From Amycolatopsis mongoliensis (GTDB lineage: Bacteria; Actinomycetota; Actinomycetes; Mycobacteriales; Pseudonocardiaceae): DNA of 64,000 nucleotides. A model generated the notes under the pieces. That model was not told the origin of the DNA. It ran no database searches and was given only the letters and a program-made list of their open reading frames with translations. The number at the start of each line of letters is the position of its first letter. Positions within the stretch are counted from its first letter, which is position 1. Below, in pieces: positions 15,101 to 23,813 of the stretch. The stretch spans positions 10,602,001-10,666,000 of the forward strand of contig NZ_CP127295.1 in NCBI RefSeq assembly GCF_030285665.1, read 5' to 3'. A program made the translations under genes and the position numbers.

Positions 15101-17431
15101 TCACATCGCCGGCGGCGCCGACTTCGTCCCCCAGCTCGTCGGGGTGTCACTCAAGCGGAACTGGATCTTGCCCGCGCGGAGCAGGTCGGCGTGGGAGATC
15201 CAGCTGCGGTCGTAGCCGCGGTGTCCGATCTGGACATCCTTTGTGTACTGCAGCTTCGCCGCGCTCGCGCCGGGCGCCTCGATCTCGATCTTGCGGCCGC
15301 CGGCCGGCCGGATCTCGACCTTCTCGAACATCGGCGTGCTGAGCAGGTACGTCCCGGAGCCGGGCTGGGCCTCGAAGACGCCCGTCATGCCGAAGACGAG
15401 CCACGACGAGATCGTGCCGAGGTCGTCGTTGCCCGGCATGCCGTACGGCGTGTCGGTGAAGAGCGTCCGCGCCGCGCGCAGGACGGCCGACGTCTTCCAC
15501 GGCGCGCCCGTCCAGCTGTACATCCAGGGTGCGTGCAGGTCGGGCTCGTTGTTCGGGTTGAAGGCGAAGTTGTTGTGGTAGTCGTACGCGCCGTGGACCC
15601 AGGAGTCCTTGGCGGCCTTCGCCGGGTCGGTGAGCAGCAGCGGCATGTCGAAGAAGGTGTCGAGCCGCTTTTCGGCCTGTCCCGCACCACCCATCAGGCC
15701 GAACAGCTTCGCGGTGTCCTGCTGGGCGAGCCACTGGTACTGCCACGGTGTGCCCTCGTGGAAACCGGTGGACTGGGCCGGGTCGGGGTCGCCGACGCCG
15801 GTGCCGTCCGCGGCCTTCGTGCGCGGGAAGCCGGTGAAGCCGCGGGATTCGACGCCGGTGTCCCACAGCTTGGCGAAGTTGCCGCAGCGGCCCTCGAGCG
15901 TCTTGGCCTTGTCGGGGTATCCGAGCCCTCGGGCCATGGTGGACAGCGCGCAGTCGGCGAGGGCGTACTCGAGGGTCGCCGAGCCGGCCTGGCGGGTGTC
16001 GCCGTAGGTGTAGCCCGGCAGGTCCTGGTAGCCGATCCAGCCGTTCTTCACGTAGGTCGGGTTGCCGTCGCGGCCACGGAAGATCGACTGGTCTTCCGGG
16101 ACTTCGTTGGCGTTGCGCCACAACGCGTCGAAGAGCTGGCGCGCGGTCCGGTCGTCGAGGAGGCCGCGGCGGTAGTTGTCGACCACCCACGGCGTGACGG
16201 GGTCGCCACTCATCACGTTCGTCTCGCCGCCGGCCAGCGCCCAGCGCGGCACCCAGCCGCCGTCCTGGTAGATCTTGAGGATCGACTTGGTCATGTCCGC
16301 GGCCTTGTCCGGGTGCAGGAGCGCGACCAGCTGGTTCTGCGAGCGGTAGGTGTCCCACAGCGAGAACATCTGGTAGTACGTGTCCCGGCTGCGGTGGACC
16401 CGGTCGTCGAAGCCGCGGTAGGAACCGTCCACATCGGACCCGACGGACGGGTGCAGCAGCGACCGGTACAGCGCGCTGTAGTAGGTCCGCTGGTCGGCGG
16501 TCGTCCCCCCGGCGACGCGCATGCGGTTCAGCTCGTCCTGCCAGGTGTCGTGCGCCTGCTTCCCGGCCTTGTCGAACGACTTGGGCTGCTCGGCCATGCG
16601 GTTGAGGCGAGCGCCGTCGACGGAGGTGTAGGAGAGGCCGACGGAGGCGCCGACCTGGCTCTTGTCGGTGCCGAAGCTCAGCCACGCGCCGGTGCGCTGG
16701 CTGCCGAGCTTCGCGTCGCGCTGGTCCGGCGTGAGCTTGTTGTCGGTCCAGGTGCCGAAGCTGGTGAACTTGCGGTCGAACTTGGCGCTGAAGAAGACCT
16801 TGTACCGCTCCTTCTGCGTCTCCCAGCAGAAGTTGCCGCCCTGCAGCCAGCCTTCGACGGTGTCGTCCCCGACGACGTGGACGTCGCCGGCGTAGGTGTA
16901 GCCGTTGCTCTCGCCGACCTCGATGAGGACGTTCTCGCTGGTGGCGCCACTGGGGAAGGTGTAGCGGTGCTGGCCGGTGCGCTGGGTGGCGGTGAGCTCG
17001 GCGTCGATGCCGTTGTCGAGCTTCACGCCGTAGTAGCCGGGTCGGCGGGTCTCGTTCGCGTGGCTGAACTTGGCGCCGTACTGCGCGGGATCGCTGCTGG
17101 TGACGGCGCCGGTGGTGGGCATGAACCGGAAGTTGCCCATGGTCTGGCAGCCGACACCGGAGAGGTGGGTGTGGCTGAAGCCGAGCGTGGTGTCCTGGGC
17201 GTAGTCGTAGGACGCGTACTTCTTGAGCTGGGTGTCCGGGCTGAGCTGCACCATCCCGAAGGGGGTGGTCGCGCCCGGGAAGGTGGTGCCGTCCCCGTTG
17301 TTCCCGATCGAGGTGTCGACGAGGGTGGTGGGGTCATCGGCGAACCTGCTGCTCGCTTCGGCGGGGGTCGCGAGGGCGATCGCGGTGGCTCCGGCGAGCA
17401 TGGTGGCAAGGACGCGCGTCCGCGTTCTCAT
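15101..17431 (-). CDS. Secreted GH92 alpha-1,2-mannosidase
   Basis: A 776-residue exported protein. Residues 1-27 are a signal peptide (RTRTRVLATMLAGATAIALA, cleavage near AEA). The mature part starts with VDTSIGNNGDGTTFPGATTP and FGMVQLSPDT, then GFSHTHLSGVG, and in the C-terminal alpha/alpha domain NNEPDLHAPWMYSW and MPGNDDLGTISSWLVFGMTG. These are hallmark blocks of GH92 calcium-dependent exo-mannosidases. Length matches the family core without extra CBMs. AGGAGGAGAC precedes ATG 17431, and a LacI-type palindrome lies 12 bases further up, so expression probably responds to a sugar. Confidence 0.93.
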   Translation of the reverse strand: MRTRTRVLATMLAGATAIALATPAEASSRFADDPTTLVDTSIGNNGDGTTFPGATTPFGMVQLSPDTQLKKYASYDYAQDTTLGFSHTHLSGVGCQTMGNFRFMPTTGAVTSSDPAQYGAKFSHANETRRPGYYGVKLDNGIDAELTATQRTGQHRYTFPSGATSENVLIEVGESNGYTYAGDVHVVGDDTVEGWLQGGNFCWETQKERYKVFFSAKFDRKFTSFGTWTDNKLTPDQRDAKLGSQRTGAWLSFGTDKSQVGASVGLSYTSVDGARLNRMAEQPKSFDKAGKQAHDTWQDELNRMRVAGGTTADQRTYYSALYRSLLHPSVGSDVDGSYRGFDDRVHRSRDTYYQMFSLWDTYRSQNQLVALLHPDKAADMTKSILKIYQDGGWVPRWALAGGETNVMSGDPVTPWVVDNYRRGLLDDRTARQLFDALWRNANEVPEDQSIFRGRDGNPTYVKNGWIGYQDLPGYTYGDTRQAGSATLEYALADCALSTMARGLGYPDKAKTLEGRCGNFAKLWDTGVESRGFTGFPRTKAADGTGVGDPDPAQSTGFHEGTPWQYQWLAQQDTAKLFGLMGGAGQAEKRLDTFFDMPLLLTDPAKAAKDSWVHGAYDYHNNFAFNPNNEPDLHAPWMYSWTGAPWKTSAVLRAARTLFTDTPYGMPGNDDLGTISSWLVFGMTGVFEAQPGSGTYLLSTPMFEKVEIRPAGGRKIEIEAPGASAAKLQYTKDVQIGHRGYDRSWISHADLLRAGKIQFRLSDTPTSWGTKSAPPAM

Positions 17432-17442
17432 CCGTCTCCTCC

Positions 17443-17456
17443 TGACAACGTTGTCA
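17443..17456. promoter_or_regulatory. LacI/GalR-type operator before GH92
   Basis: TGACAACGTTGTCA is a perfect 14-bp palindrome with the central CG typical of LacI-family sites. It lies directly upstream of the GH92 ribosome site, where a bound repressor would block transcription. No LacI-type gene is in the window. Confidence 0.75.
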
Positions 17457-17514
17457 CATATCCGGTGTGATCCTTTCCGTTGTCCGGTGGACAAATCAAC
17501 CCCCAGGGTCGCCG

Positions 17515-17599
17515 GCGCCCCAATGTGGCGTTCGGTGCGTGGGGCGCACCCAATGTGGCGTTCGGTGCGTCTGACGCAACCAACGCCACATTGGGGCGC
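17515..17599. repeat. Three-unit palindromic element, class 3, copy 1
   Basis: GCGCCCCAATGTGGCGTT on the left and its complement on the right enclose GGTGCGT/GCGCACC turns and a middle copy of AATGTGGCGTT (17552-17562). The middle unit has the same orientation as the left arm. It lies between divergently transcribed genes, so it is not simply a terminator. The sister copy at 18678-18756 has the middle unit inverted. Confidence 0.8.
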
Positions 17600-17709
17600 A
17601 CGGGCTGAGGGGTTCACGAATGGTGGATTCCGGCTGAGAGCGTCGCGAACGGACCGTTCGCGACGCTGTGAGCTGGCGTTTTGCCGAGAGTTGTGGCGAA
17701 GCTGGGTGG

Positions 17710-18663
17710 ATGACGAGGGGAACCTGGGCACGGCATCCACTGGTTGCCGGCCACAAAGACAATCCGGACGTCGTACGGACGGCCGAACTCGAGGAAATCG
17801 GCATGCCCCGGAGCAGCATCTACCGACGCTGCCTTCCCGGCGGCCCGTGGCAGCGGCTGTTGCCAGGAGTCATCCTGCTGCATCCCACCGAACCCACCAG
17901 CGAGCAGAGACTGCAGGCGGCGCTCATTCGAGGCGGCGGATCCGCTCTGCTCACCGGACTCTGGGCGCTTCGAAGACACGGGCTCCGGCACTGCCCGGAG
18001 CCCGACGACGTGCACATCCTCGTGCCCGACGAAAGGGAGATCACCAGCACCGGTTTCGTCCTGGTCGAACGAACGACCAGGTTGCCCGGCCCGATCCTGC
18101 GAAGTGGGATCCCGGTCGTCCCGGCGTATCGGGCAGCGCTCGACGCGACCCGTCGGATCCGCGACTTCGACACCGTGCAAGCAATCCTGGCGGAAGCGGT
18201 CCAGCGCAAGCGTTGCACGGCGGAACAACTCGACCGGGAACTCCAGCGCGGCAGCCAACGAGGCTCGGCGATTCCACGCCGTGCTCTGCAGGCGATCCTC
18301 TGCGGAGCCGAATCAGTCGCCGAGGCCGATGCGTGGGAGATCTGGAAACTTGCCGGGCTGCCACCCGCGGAGTGGAACGTCCAGGTCTACGACGAGCAGG
18401 GCAAGTTCGTCGCCAAGCCGGACGCCTGGTGCGACGACGTCGCTTTCGCCTGGGAGATCGACTCGCGCAAATGGCACAGCGAGTGGGACGACTATTCGAG
18501 CACCCTCGATCGGAACGCCCGCTACACGGCAGCCGGCATCGCGTTCCTGCAAACGTTGCCGATCCGGCTCCGGACCCACCCCGACGACGTGATCGCCGAG
18601 CTTCGTGCCGCGTACGCGGCGGCCGAGCAACGCCCACGTCCACCGGTCAGCCGACGCCCGTAG
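17710..18663 (+). CDS. AbiEi-antitoxin-like/DUF559-like protein
   Basis: A 317-residue protein. The N-terminal region (RTAELEEIGMPRSSIYRRCL, then PGGPWQRLLPGVILLH) is the winged-helix and helper domain found in proteins annotated as type IV toxin-antitoxin AbiEi-like. The C-terminal part has KPDAWCDDVAFAWEIDSRKW and RNARYTAAGIAFLQTLPIRL, matching the Vsr/DUF559-like nuclease-fold pattern (D..E.D..W/H). No AbiEii-type nucleotidyltransferase toxin is adjacent. It is flanked on both sides by class 3 palindromes. ATG 17710 has only a weak GGGTGG site. Function is uncertain. Confidence 0.65.
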   Translation: MTRGTWARHPLVAGHKDNPDVVRTAELEEIGMPRSSIYRRCLPGGPWQRLLPGVILLHPTEPTSEQRLQAALIRGGGSALLTGLWALRRHGLRHCPEPDDVHILVPDEREITSTGFVLVERTTRLPGPILRSGIPVVPAYRAALDATRRIRDFDTVQAILAEAVQRKRCTAEQLDRELQRGSQRGSAIPRRALQAILCGAESVAEADAWEIWKLAGLPPAEWNVQVYDEQGKFVAKPDAWCDDVAFAWEIDSRKWHSEWDDYSSTLDRNARYTAAGIAFLQTLPIRLRTHPDDVIAELRAAYAAAEQRPRPPVSRRP

Positions 18664-18677
18664 CCCCCGGGCAAGCG

Positions 18678-18756
18678 CCCCAATGTGGCGTTCGGTGCGT
18701 GGCACGCACCGAACGCCACATTGGGTGCGTCAGACGCAACCAACGCCACATTGGGG
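18678..18756. repeat. Three-unit palindromic element, class 3, copy 2
   Basis: CCCCAATGTGGCGTTCGG and its complement frame the element as in 17515-17599, with the same GGTGCGT turns. The middle unit at 18712-18722 reads AACGCCACATT, the reverse complement of the middle unit in copy 1. It lies between the converging AbiEi-like and amidohydrolase genes. Confidence 0.8.
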
Positions 18757-18796
18757 CATTCGGGGGCAAGCCGAGCCGGACGGGACGGGGGCGGGC

Positions 18797-20254
18797 TCAG
18801 ATCTGGTGGGTTACGTGGCCGCCCAGGATCGTTGCCGTTACCGGGAGCGCTCGCAAATCCGTCGGGGACAACGTCGACGGGTCCGCCGCCGTCACCATCA
18901 GGTCCGCCGCATCCCCCACCGAAACCCCTCGGCGGCCGGAAGAAGCCGCGGCCAGCGCGTCCGCCAACGGGATCGCCTGCTCCGGGTGCCAGGGCGGCCG
19001 GTCGTCGTCCGTGCGCGAGACCGCCGACGCGATTCCGTCCCACGGGTCCAGCGGGGCCACCGGGGCGTCCGAACCGAACTCCAGCCGGGCGCCCGAGTCC
19101 AGCAGTGACCGGTACGGGAACGCCCGCGACGTCCGTCCGTGCCAGTGGCGGTCCGCGACGTCGCGGTCGTCCGGCTGGTGCGCCGGCTGGACCGCCGCGA
19201 TCACGCCCAAGGCCGCGAACCGCCGGATGTCGGAGGGGGAAAGCAGCTGCGCGTGCTCGATCCGGCCCGCGCAGCCGACCTCCTCGAACGCGTCCAGCGC
19301 GATCATGTTGGCCTGGTCGCCGATCGCGTGGACCGCCGGGGTCAAGCCGTGCGTGGAAGCCCGCGCCAGCAACGGAACCAGCGAAGACGGCGGAAGTTCC
19401 AGCAGCCCCGGCGAATCGCCGCCCGGGTAAGGGTCGTGGCAGTAGGCCGTGCGGGTGTTCAGCGAGCCGTCCACGAAGAGCTTGAACGGGCCCACCGTCA
19501 GCAGCCCGCCGGAATCCGGGAGCACGTCGCCCGTGCGGTGGCCGCGCTCGATCGCCTGGTCCAGCAAGTACCGCGCGATCACGCACGAGATCCGGGCGGC
19601 GGGCGTGCCGCGCGAGAGACGGCGGGTCCAGTCCGCCACCGTGTCCGCGTACTCGTAGTCGACGATCTGCGTCACGCCCCGCGCCGCCGCCGCGGACACC
19701 GCTTCCGCCACCCACGCGTCCTGGACGTCGACCGCCGCCGTCGGCAGCTGGGCCGTCGCGCTCATGCAGTCGTTCTCCAGCAGCACGCCCGTCGGGTGCT
19801 CGCGGCCGATCAGCTTCAGCGCCGCCGGGCTCAGCCACAGCGTGTGCAGGTCCGCGCCGAACAGCGCCACCGCCCGACCGGGCAGCGCCCGCTGCAGCAG
19901 GTCCTTGTGCGGCTTGTCCGGCCAGAGCGCGTCGCGGAAACCCGCACCCACCACCAGCTCCGACTGCTGCGCCGGCGTCGCCAGCAGGTGCGCCAGCAGC
20001 AGCTCGATCGCCTCCGCCGCCGACCGCGCCGCTTCCAGCGGGATCCGGCGGCGGAACGTCGCCCACTGCACGAGGTGGGCGTGCGCGTCGACCAGGCCCG
20101 GCAGCAGCGTGCCGCCGTGCCCGTCGACGACCCGTGCCGCGAACCCGGCCGAGCCCGGCTCGGTGATCGCCGTGACGCGGCCGTCGTTCACACGGACGTC
20201 CGCGAGCTCCCCGCCGAGCCCCGGCCGCACGCGGCGCAGCAATAGATCGTCCAT
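18797..20254 (-). CDS. YtcJ-like amidohydrolase
   Basis: A 485-residue metal-dependent hydrolase of the amidohydrolase 3 group. It opens with a small beta domain (DVRVNDGRVTAI), then LLPGLVDAHAHLVQW with the HxH metal site, PFKLFVDGSLNTRTAY, VHAIGDQANMIALD, RIEHAQLLSPSDI, EFGSDAPVAPLDPW (the late metal Asp) and a C-terminal beta-strand pair (DAADLMVTAADPSTL, TILGGHVTH). No signal peptide. ATG 20254 is chosen because the upstream extension is non-coding in character. The substrate is probably a cyclic amide or ester but cannot be read from sequence. Confidence 0.85.
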   Translation of the reverse strand: MDDLLLRRVRPGLGGELADVRVNDGRVTAITEPGSAGFAARVVDGHGGTLLPGLVDAHAHLVQWATFRRRIPLEAARSAAEAIELLLAHLLATPAQQSELVVGAGFRDALWPDKPHKDLLQRALPGRAVALFGADLHTLWLSPAALKLIGREHPTGVLLENDCMSATAQLPTAAVDVQDAWVAEAVSAAAARGVTQIVDYEYADTVADWTRRLSRGTPAARISCVIARYLLDQAIERGHRTGDVLPDSGGLLTVGPFKLFVDGSLNTRTAYCHDPYPGGDSPGLLELPPSSLVPLLARASTHGLTPAVHAIGDQANMIALDAFEEVGCAGRIEHAQLLSPSDIRRFAALGVIAAVQPAHQPDDRDVADRHWHGRTSRAFPYRSLLDSGARLEFGSDAPVAPLDPWDGIASAVSRTDDDRPPWHPEQAIPLADALAAASSGRRGVSVGDAADLMVTAADPSTLSPTDLRALPVTATILGGHVTHQI

Positions 20255-20311
20255 GCGGACAACCTTGCCAGCCCGACCCCATCCGGGTGAAGCACGGCGT
20301 GAGATGGGAAA

Positions 20312-20328
20312 TAGCTGGGTACCAGCTA
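20312..20328. promoter_or_regulatory. Palindrome in the amidohydrolase upstream region
   Basis: TAGCTGG-GTA-CCAGCTA, a perfect 7-bp dyad 58 bases before the amidohydrolase start, in an otherwise moderate-GC stretch. It is suited to a dimeric regulator, but no regulator gene adjoins it. Confidence 0.45.
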
Positions 20329-20342
20329 GCGTTGTAAGCATT

Positions 20343-20430
20343 GGCAGCCGTCGCCCGCCGAAGGGTCAGGGCCGGTCCATGGGCGCCGCCTTCACAAGCC
20401 GCGCAGGGTTCGACTCCCTCGGTTGCCGCC
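20343..20430 (+). other. tRNA-like element with 8-bp acceptor and 4-bp T stem
   Basis: GGCAGCCG at 20343-20350 pairs with CGGTTGCC at 20420-20427 over 8 bp (one G-U). Just inside, AGGG-TTCGACT-CCCT forms a T arm with canonical loop, and G then CC follow the acceptor. A D-like arm GCCC/GGGT lies at 20353-20366 and a strong 7-bp variable-arm-like hairpin at 20383-20404. The central anticodon arm (20367-20382) does not form a normal 5-bp stem. The 8/4 geometry with long variable arm resembles tRNA-Sec or the unusual allo-tRNAs. It is probably a degenerate or non-canonical tRNA. Confidence 0.4.
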
Positions 20431-20436
20431 GGAGAT

Positions 20437-20487
20437 CCGTGAATGTCGCATCGAGGGACTCTGAGTCCCTCAATGCGACATTCACGG
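20437..20487. repeat. Long palindrome, class 2, copy 1
   Basis: A 24-bp stem beginning CCGTGAATGTCGCAT with a CTG loop and one C-A mismatch, four bases beyond the ABC permease stop. The flanks and GAGGGACT core match the element at 31023-31073, while the inner TGTCGC differs in both arms. A terminator role for the permease gene is likely. Confidence 0.8.
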
Positions 20488-20491
20488 CCGT

Positions 20492-22054
20492 TCAGCCCAC
20501 CGGCATGTCACGACGCCGCAACGCCGCCAGGCCACCGATCCCGGCCACCGAGGCGATCACCACCAGCCACACGACCGGCGCCACCGTGAACGTCCCGCCC
20601 GGCAGCCGCGGCAGGTGCGCGAAGGGCGAGATCCCCAGCACCGCCTCGTTCCACTGCAGCGCCGATCCCACCAGCGACAACAGCAGGAACGCGCCCAGCA
20701 GCCCCCACGCCGCCGCCGCGAAGCGCGGCAGGAAGCCGATCAGCGCCGCCGCCAGGCCCGCCAGCACCCAGACCGCCGGCAGCTGGGCCAGCGCCGCCGG
20801 GACCAGCGAAGCGCCGCTCCCGTACGCCAGGCCGGTCGCCCAGCCCGTGACCGCCAGCACGACCGCCGAGCCCAGCACCGCGAACGCCAGGTGCGCGAGC
20901 GCCCAGCCGATCCGGCCGACCGCCGTCGCCAGCACCGGTTCCGCCCGGCCCGCCGTCTCTTCCGCACGCAGCTTCAGCGTGGCCTGCACCGCGTACCCCG
21001 CCGCCGCCAGGCCGAACAACGTCATCGTCCCGGCCAGGTAGGCGTCCATCACCCCGCCTCCGCCGCCCATCCGCGCGAGGACGTCCGCGACGGCCTTGTT
21101 GTCCCGCATCATCTCCGCGACGTTCTGCGCGACCCCGCCCATCAGCAGCCCGATCAGCGCCAGGCAGACGGTCCAGACCAGCAGCGTCCCCCGCTGCAGC
21201 CGCCAGGCCAGCGCCAGCGGAGACCGCAGCGACGCCTTCGCCGTCGCTCGCCCGAGCCTCGCCGGGAGCAGCGCCGCGCCGAGGTCCCGGCGCGCGGACA
21301 GCGCGACCGCCAGCGCCACGAGCAGGCCGGTGCACGCGAGAGCGAGCGCCAAGACCCACCACTGCTCCCCCGCGAACGGCCGCATCCGGTGCGCCCAGCC
21401 GATCGGCGACAGCCACGACAGCCAGCCGGCCGAGCCGCTGCTGTCCCCGGCCGCCCGCAGCAGGAACGCCAGGACCAGCCCGCCGATCCCGATCCCGCGC
21501 GCGCCGCTCGCGCCCCACGTGAGCTGCGCGGCGACCGCGCCGACGCCGGTGAACACCCAGCCCACCAAGGAGAAGCCGAGACCCAGCGCGAACGCGCCCG
21601 CGGCCGGAACGCCCTGCGCGGCGACGCCGAGCCCGACCACCAGGCCGTACCCCAGGCACGCGCCGCACGCGGCGATCACGGCGGCCGCCAGCCCGGCGTG
21701 CCGCCCCACGACGGTGGCGCCGGTCAGCTCCCGGCGGCCGGCCTCCTCCTCGGTCCGGGTGTGCCGGACGACGGTGAGCAGCGCGATCAGCCCGACGACG
21801 ACCGGGATGAACCCGCACTGCCACGCGAGGAGGTTCCCCACCGACGAGCCGTACAGCGGGCCGTTGCGGACGACGAACGTCGCGCTCGTCACGTTGAGGT
21901 CGTAGAAGCGCTGCCGCGACGCCGCGTCGGGGTAGGCCGCCTCGATCGACGACAGGTACCCGATCGGCGCGACCGCCAGGCAGACGATCCACAGCGGCAT
22001 CAGCAGCCGGTCGCGGCGCAGCACCAGCCGCAGCAGCGACCAGGTCGCGGTCAT
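20492..22054 (-). CDS. ABC exporter permease
   Basis: A 520-residue protein with about twelve hydrophobic segments and the two-fold layout of actinobacterial drug/polyketide exporter permeases: a short cytosolic N-terminus ([19 protein letters not shown]), periplasmic loop with [38 protein letters not shown] in the cytosolic coupling region, and a repeated half with [20 protein letters not shown]. The paired EE.GR motifs mark the two halves. It starts inside the ATPase stop (ATGA), so the two are made together and form one exporter under the adjacent TetR gene. Confidence 0.88.
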   Translation of the reverse strand: MTATWSLLRLVLRRDRLLMPLWIVCLAVAPIGYLSSIEAAYPDAASRQRFYDLNVTSATFVVRNGPLYGSSVGNLLAWQCGFIPVVVGLIALLTVVRHTRTEEEAGRRELTGATVVGRHAGLAAAVIAACGACLGYGLVVGLGVAAQGVPAAGAFALGLGFSLVGWVFTGVGAVAAQLTWGASGARGIGIGGLVLAFLLRAAGDSSGSAGWLSWLSPIGWAHRMRPFAGEQWWVLALALACTGLLVALAVALSARRDLGAALLPARLGRATAKASLRSPLALAWRLQRGTLLVWTVCLALIGLLMGGVAQNVAEMMRDNKAVADVLARMGGGGGVMDAYLAGTMTLFGLAAAGYAVQATLKLRAEETAGRAEPVLATAVGRIGWALAHLAFAVLGSAVVLAVTGWATGLAYGSGASLVPAALAQLPAVWVLAGLAAALIGFLPRFAAAAWGLLGAFLLLSLVGSALQWNEAVLGISPFAHLPRLPGGTFTVAPVVWLVVIASVAGIGGLAALRRRDMPVG

Positions 22055-22959
22055 CGCGCCGCTCCGACCGGTTCGTCCTGCTGGTAGTGGCGCAGGAACA
22101 GCTCTTCGAGCGTCGGCGGCCGGCTGACCAGGTTCCGCAGCCCGGCCCCGGCCAGGTGCCGCATCACGTCGTCCAGCGCGGCCTGGTCGACGGCCAGGTG
22201 GACGTGCGAGCCGTACGAGCTCAGGTCGTGCACGCCCGGCAGCGAAGCCAGGTCCGCGGGGACGTGGGCGAGCGAGGCGTCGATCGTGATCCGGCCCAGG
22301 TGCCGCAGCTCGTCCAGGCTGCCCGACTCGACCGTGCGCCCGGCCCGGATGATCGTGACGCGGTCGCAGAGCGCCTCGACCTCGGACAGGATGTGCGAGG
22401 ACAGCAGCACGGTCCGCTCGCCGCGCTGCCGTTCCTCCGCGACGACCTGCCGGAACACCTCCTCCATCAGCGGGTCGAGCCCGGACGTCGGCTCGTCGAG
22501 CACCAGCAGCTCCACATCGGACGCCAGCGCCGCGACCAGCGCGACCTTCTGCCGGTTGCCCTTCGAGTACGTCCGGCCCTTCTTGCGCGGGTCGAGGTCG
22601 AAGCGCTCGACGAGCTCCTCGCGCCGCTTCGGGTCGAGACCGCCGCGCAGCCGGCCGAGCAGGTCGATGACCTCGCCACCGGTGAGGTTCGGCCAGAGCG
22701 TGACGTCGCCCGGCACGTACGCGAGCCGTCTGTGCAGCTCGGTCGCGTCGGTCCAGGGGTTCCCGCCGAGCAGGGTGGCGCGGCCGCCGTCGGCCCGCAT
22801 CAGCCCCAGCAGGATGCGGATCGTGGTGGTCTTGCCGGCGCCGTTCGGCCCGAGGAAGCCGTGCACCTCGCCGGTGTGGACGGTCAGGTCGAGCCCGTCG
22901 AGGGCTTTCGTCCGGCCGAACGCCTTGGTGAGGCCGTCGGCGGTGATCGCTTCGGCCAT
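22051..22959 (-). CDS. ABC exporter ATP-binding subunit
   Basis: A 302-residue ATPase with Walker [12 protein letters not shown]-loop region [10 protein letters not shown], signature [11 protein letters not shown], Walker [14 protein letters not shown] and switch His in LLSSHILSE. The C-terminal 80 residues are the extension found in DrrA/YhaQ-type export ATPases. Two ATGs occur at 22965 and 22959; the second is preferred because GGAAGGA is then six bases away. The gene follows TetR by two bases and overlaps the permease by four. Confidence 0.93.
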   Translation of the reverse strand: MAEAITADGLTKAFGRTKALDGLDLTVHTGEVHGFLGPNGAGKTTTIRILLGLMRADGGRATLLGGNPWTDATELHRRLAYVPGDVTLWPNLTGGEVIDLLGRLRGGLDPKRREELVERFDLDPRKKGRTYSKGNRQKVALVAALASDVELLVLDEPTSGLDPLMEEVFRQVVAEERQRGERTVLLSSHILSEVEALCDRVTIIRAGRTVESGSLDELRHLGRITIDASLAHVPADLASLPGVHDLSSYGSHVHLAVDQAALDDVMRHLAGAGLRNLVSRPPTLEELFLRHYQQDEPVGAAR

Positions 22960-22961
22960 CG

Positions 22962-23576
22962 TCATTCCTTCCGGTGGTAGGAGGCCAGCGCTTCGCGGGC
23001 CTTTTCGAGGACTTCGGGGGTGGCGAGCGGGTTCATGAACAGGTGCCCGGCGGCCATCGACATCCGCAGCATCGCCTCGTGCGTGCCCGGCTCCTCGCCG
23101 AGCGCGCGGGCGACGTGGTCCTGCAGGATCATCAGCCCGCCGGTCATCGCGGCGAGCGCGGCGGCGACGCCCCGCGGGTCGGGCATGTCCATGCCCTGCT
23201 CGCGGAAGTAGCGCTCGGTGCCGTCGACGATCTCGGTGAACTGCGCCGCGGCGGCTTCGGAGCCGTCGATCATGGCCCGCCCCAGGTAGCGCCGGAAGAG
23301 CAGCTGGCGGGCGTCGAACGTCGGGAGGAACCCCGGGTTCGCGACACCCTTCGCCAGCACCTCCTCCTTGAACTTCAGGAGCTCGTCGAAGACGTGGGTG
23401 TCGCACGCTTCGCGCAGGCCGTCCTTGGAGCCGAAGTGGTGCCGGATGAGCCCGCCCGACACCCCGGCCTCCTTGGCGATGTCCAGGATCGACGTCTTCT
23501 CCATGCCTCGTTCGGTGAACAGCTTGATCGCGGCATCCCGGATCCGGGCCCGTGCGGTGAAGTCTTCGGTGCTCAT
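22962..23576 (-). CDS. TetR-family repressor of the ABC exporter
   Basis: A 204-residue TetR protein. The helix-turn-helix is at about 10-55 ([40 protein letters not shown]). The C-terminal ligand domain is of the TetR_C type with a central helix [21 protein letters not shown]. It is the first gene of an operon with the exporter pair, and two palindromic sites lie immediately upstream. This arrangement indicates autoregulated, substrate-induced efflux. The substrate is unknown. Confidence 0.92.
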   Translation of the reverse strand: MSTEDFTARARIRDAAIKLFTERGMEKTSILDIAKEAGVSGGLIRHHFGSKDGLREACDTHVFDELLKFKEEVLAKGVANPGFLPTFDARQLLFRRYLGRAMIDGSEAAAAQFTEIVDGTERYFREQGMDMPDPRGVAAALAAMTGGLMILQDHVARALGEEPGTHEAMLRMSMAAGHLFMNPLATPEVLEKAREALASYHRKE

Positions 23577-23592
23577 GAACTTCCTATACGTG

Positions 23593-23640
23593 CGTGTAGT
23601 CGACTACACGTCAATATAGCTCGCTACACGCACGTGTAGC
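23593..23640. promoter_or_regulatory. Tandem TetR operators
   Basis: CGTGTAGTCGACTACACG (23593-23610) is a perfect 18-bp palindrome. GCTACACGCACGTGTAGC (23623-23640) is a second dyad with 8-bp arms and a 2-bp centre. They share CTACACG/CGTGTAG half sites and flank a TATATT-like sequence that could be the -10 of the tetR operon. The ATG is 17 bases downstream of the first site. Confidence 0.85.
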
Positions 23641-23813
23641 AAGAGTGGACCGATCACCCGTCCGCGGCACATCCGGTGGCCTCCTAACCGGGCAGCGGAT
23701 TAGGCCATTCGGCCCGCGACCAATTGCGGTCGATGGGCTAACTGTCTGATTGCTGAGGAAGATCTCGCGTTGTGTACTTCTCGGACGCATCTCTTCATGA
23801 AGGGTCGTTCTCA

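Noticed and set aside
14108..17470. An 1120-codon plus-strand frame opposite the TetR and GH92 genes
   Set aside because: It is the complement of well-supported genes. Val/Gly/Arg-rich composition is typical of antisense frames in high-GC DNA.
17710..18663. Interpreting the AbiEi-like gene with its flanking repeats as an insertion sequence
   Set aside because: There is no transposase, no target duplication is visible, and similar repeats occur elsewhere without such a gene.
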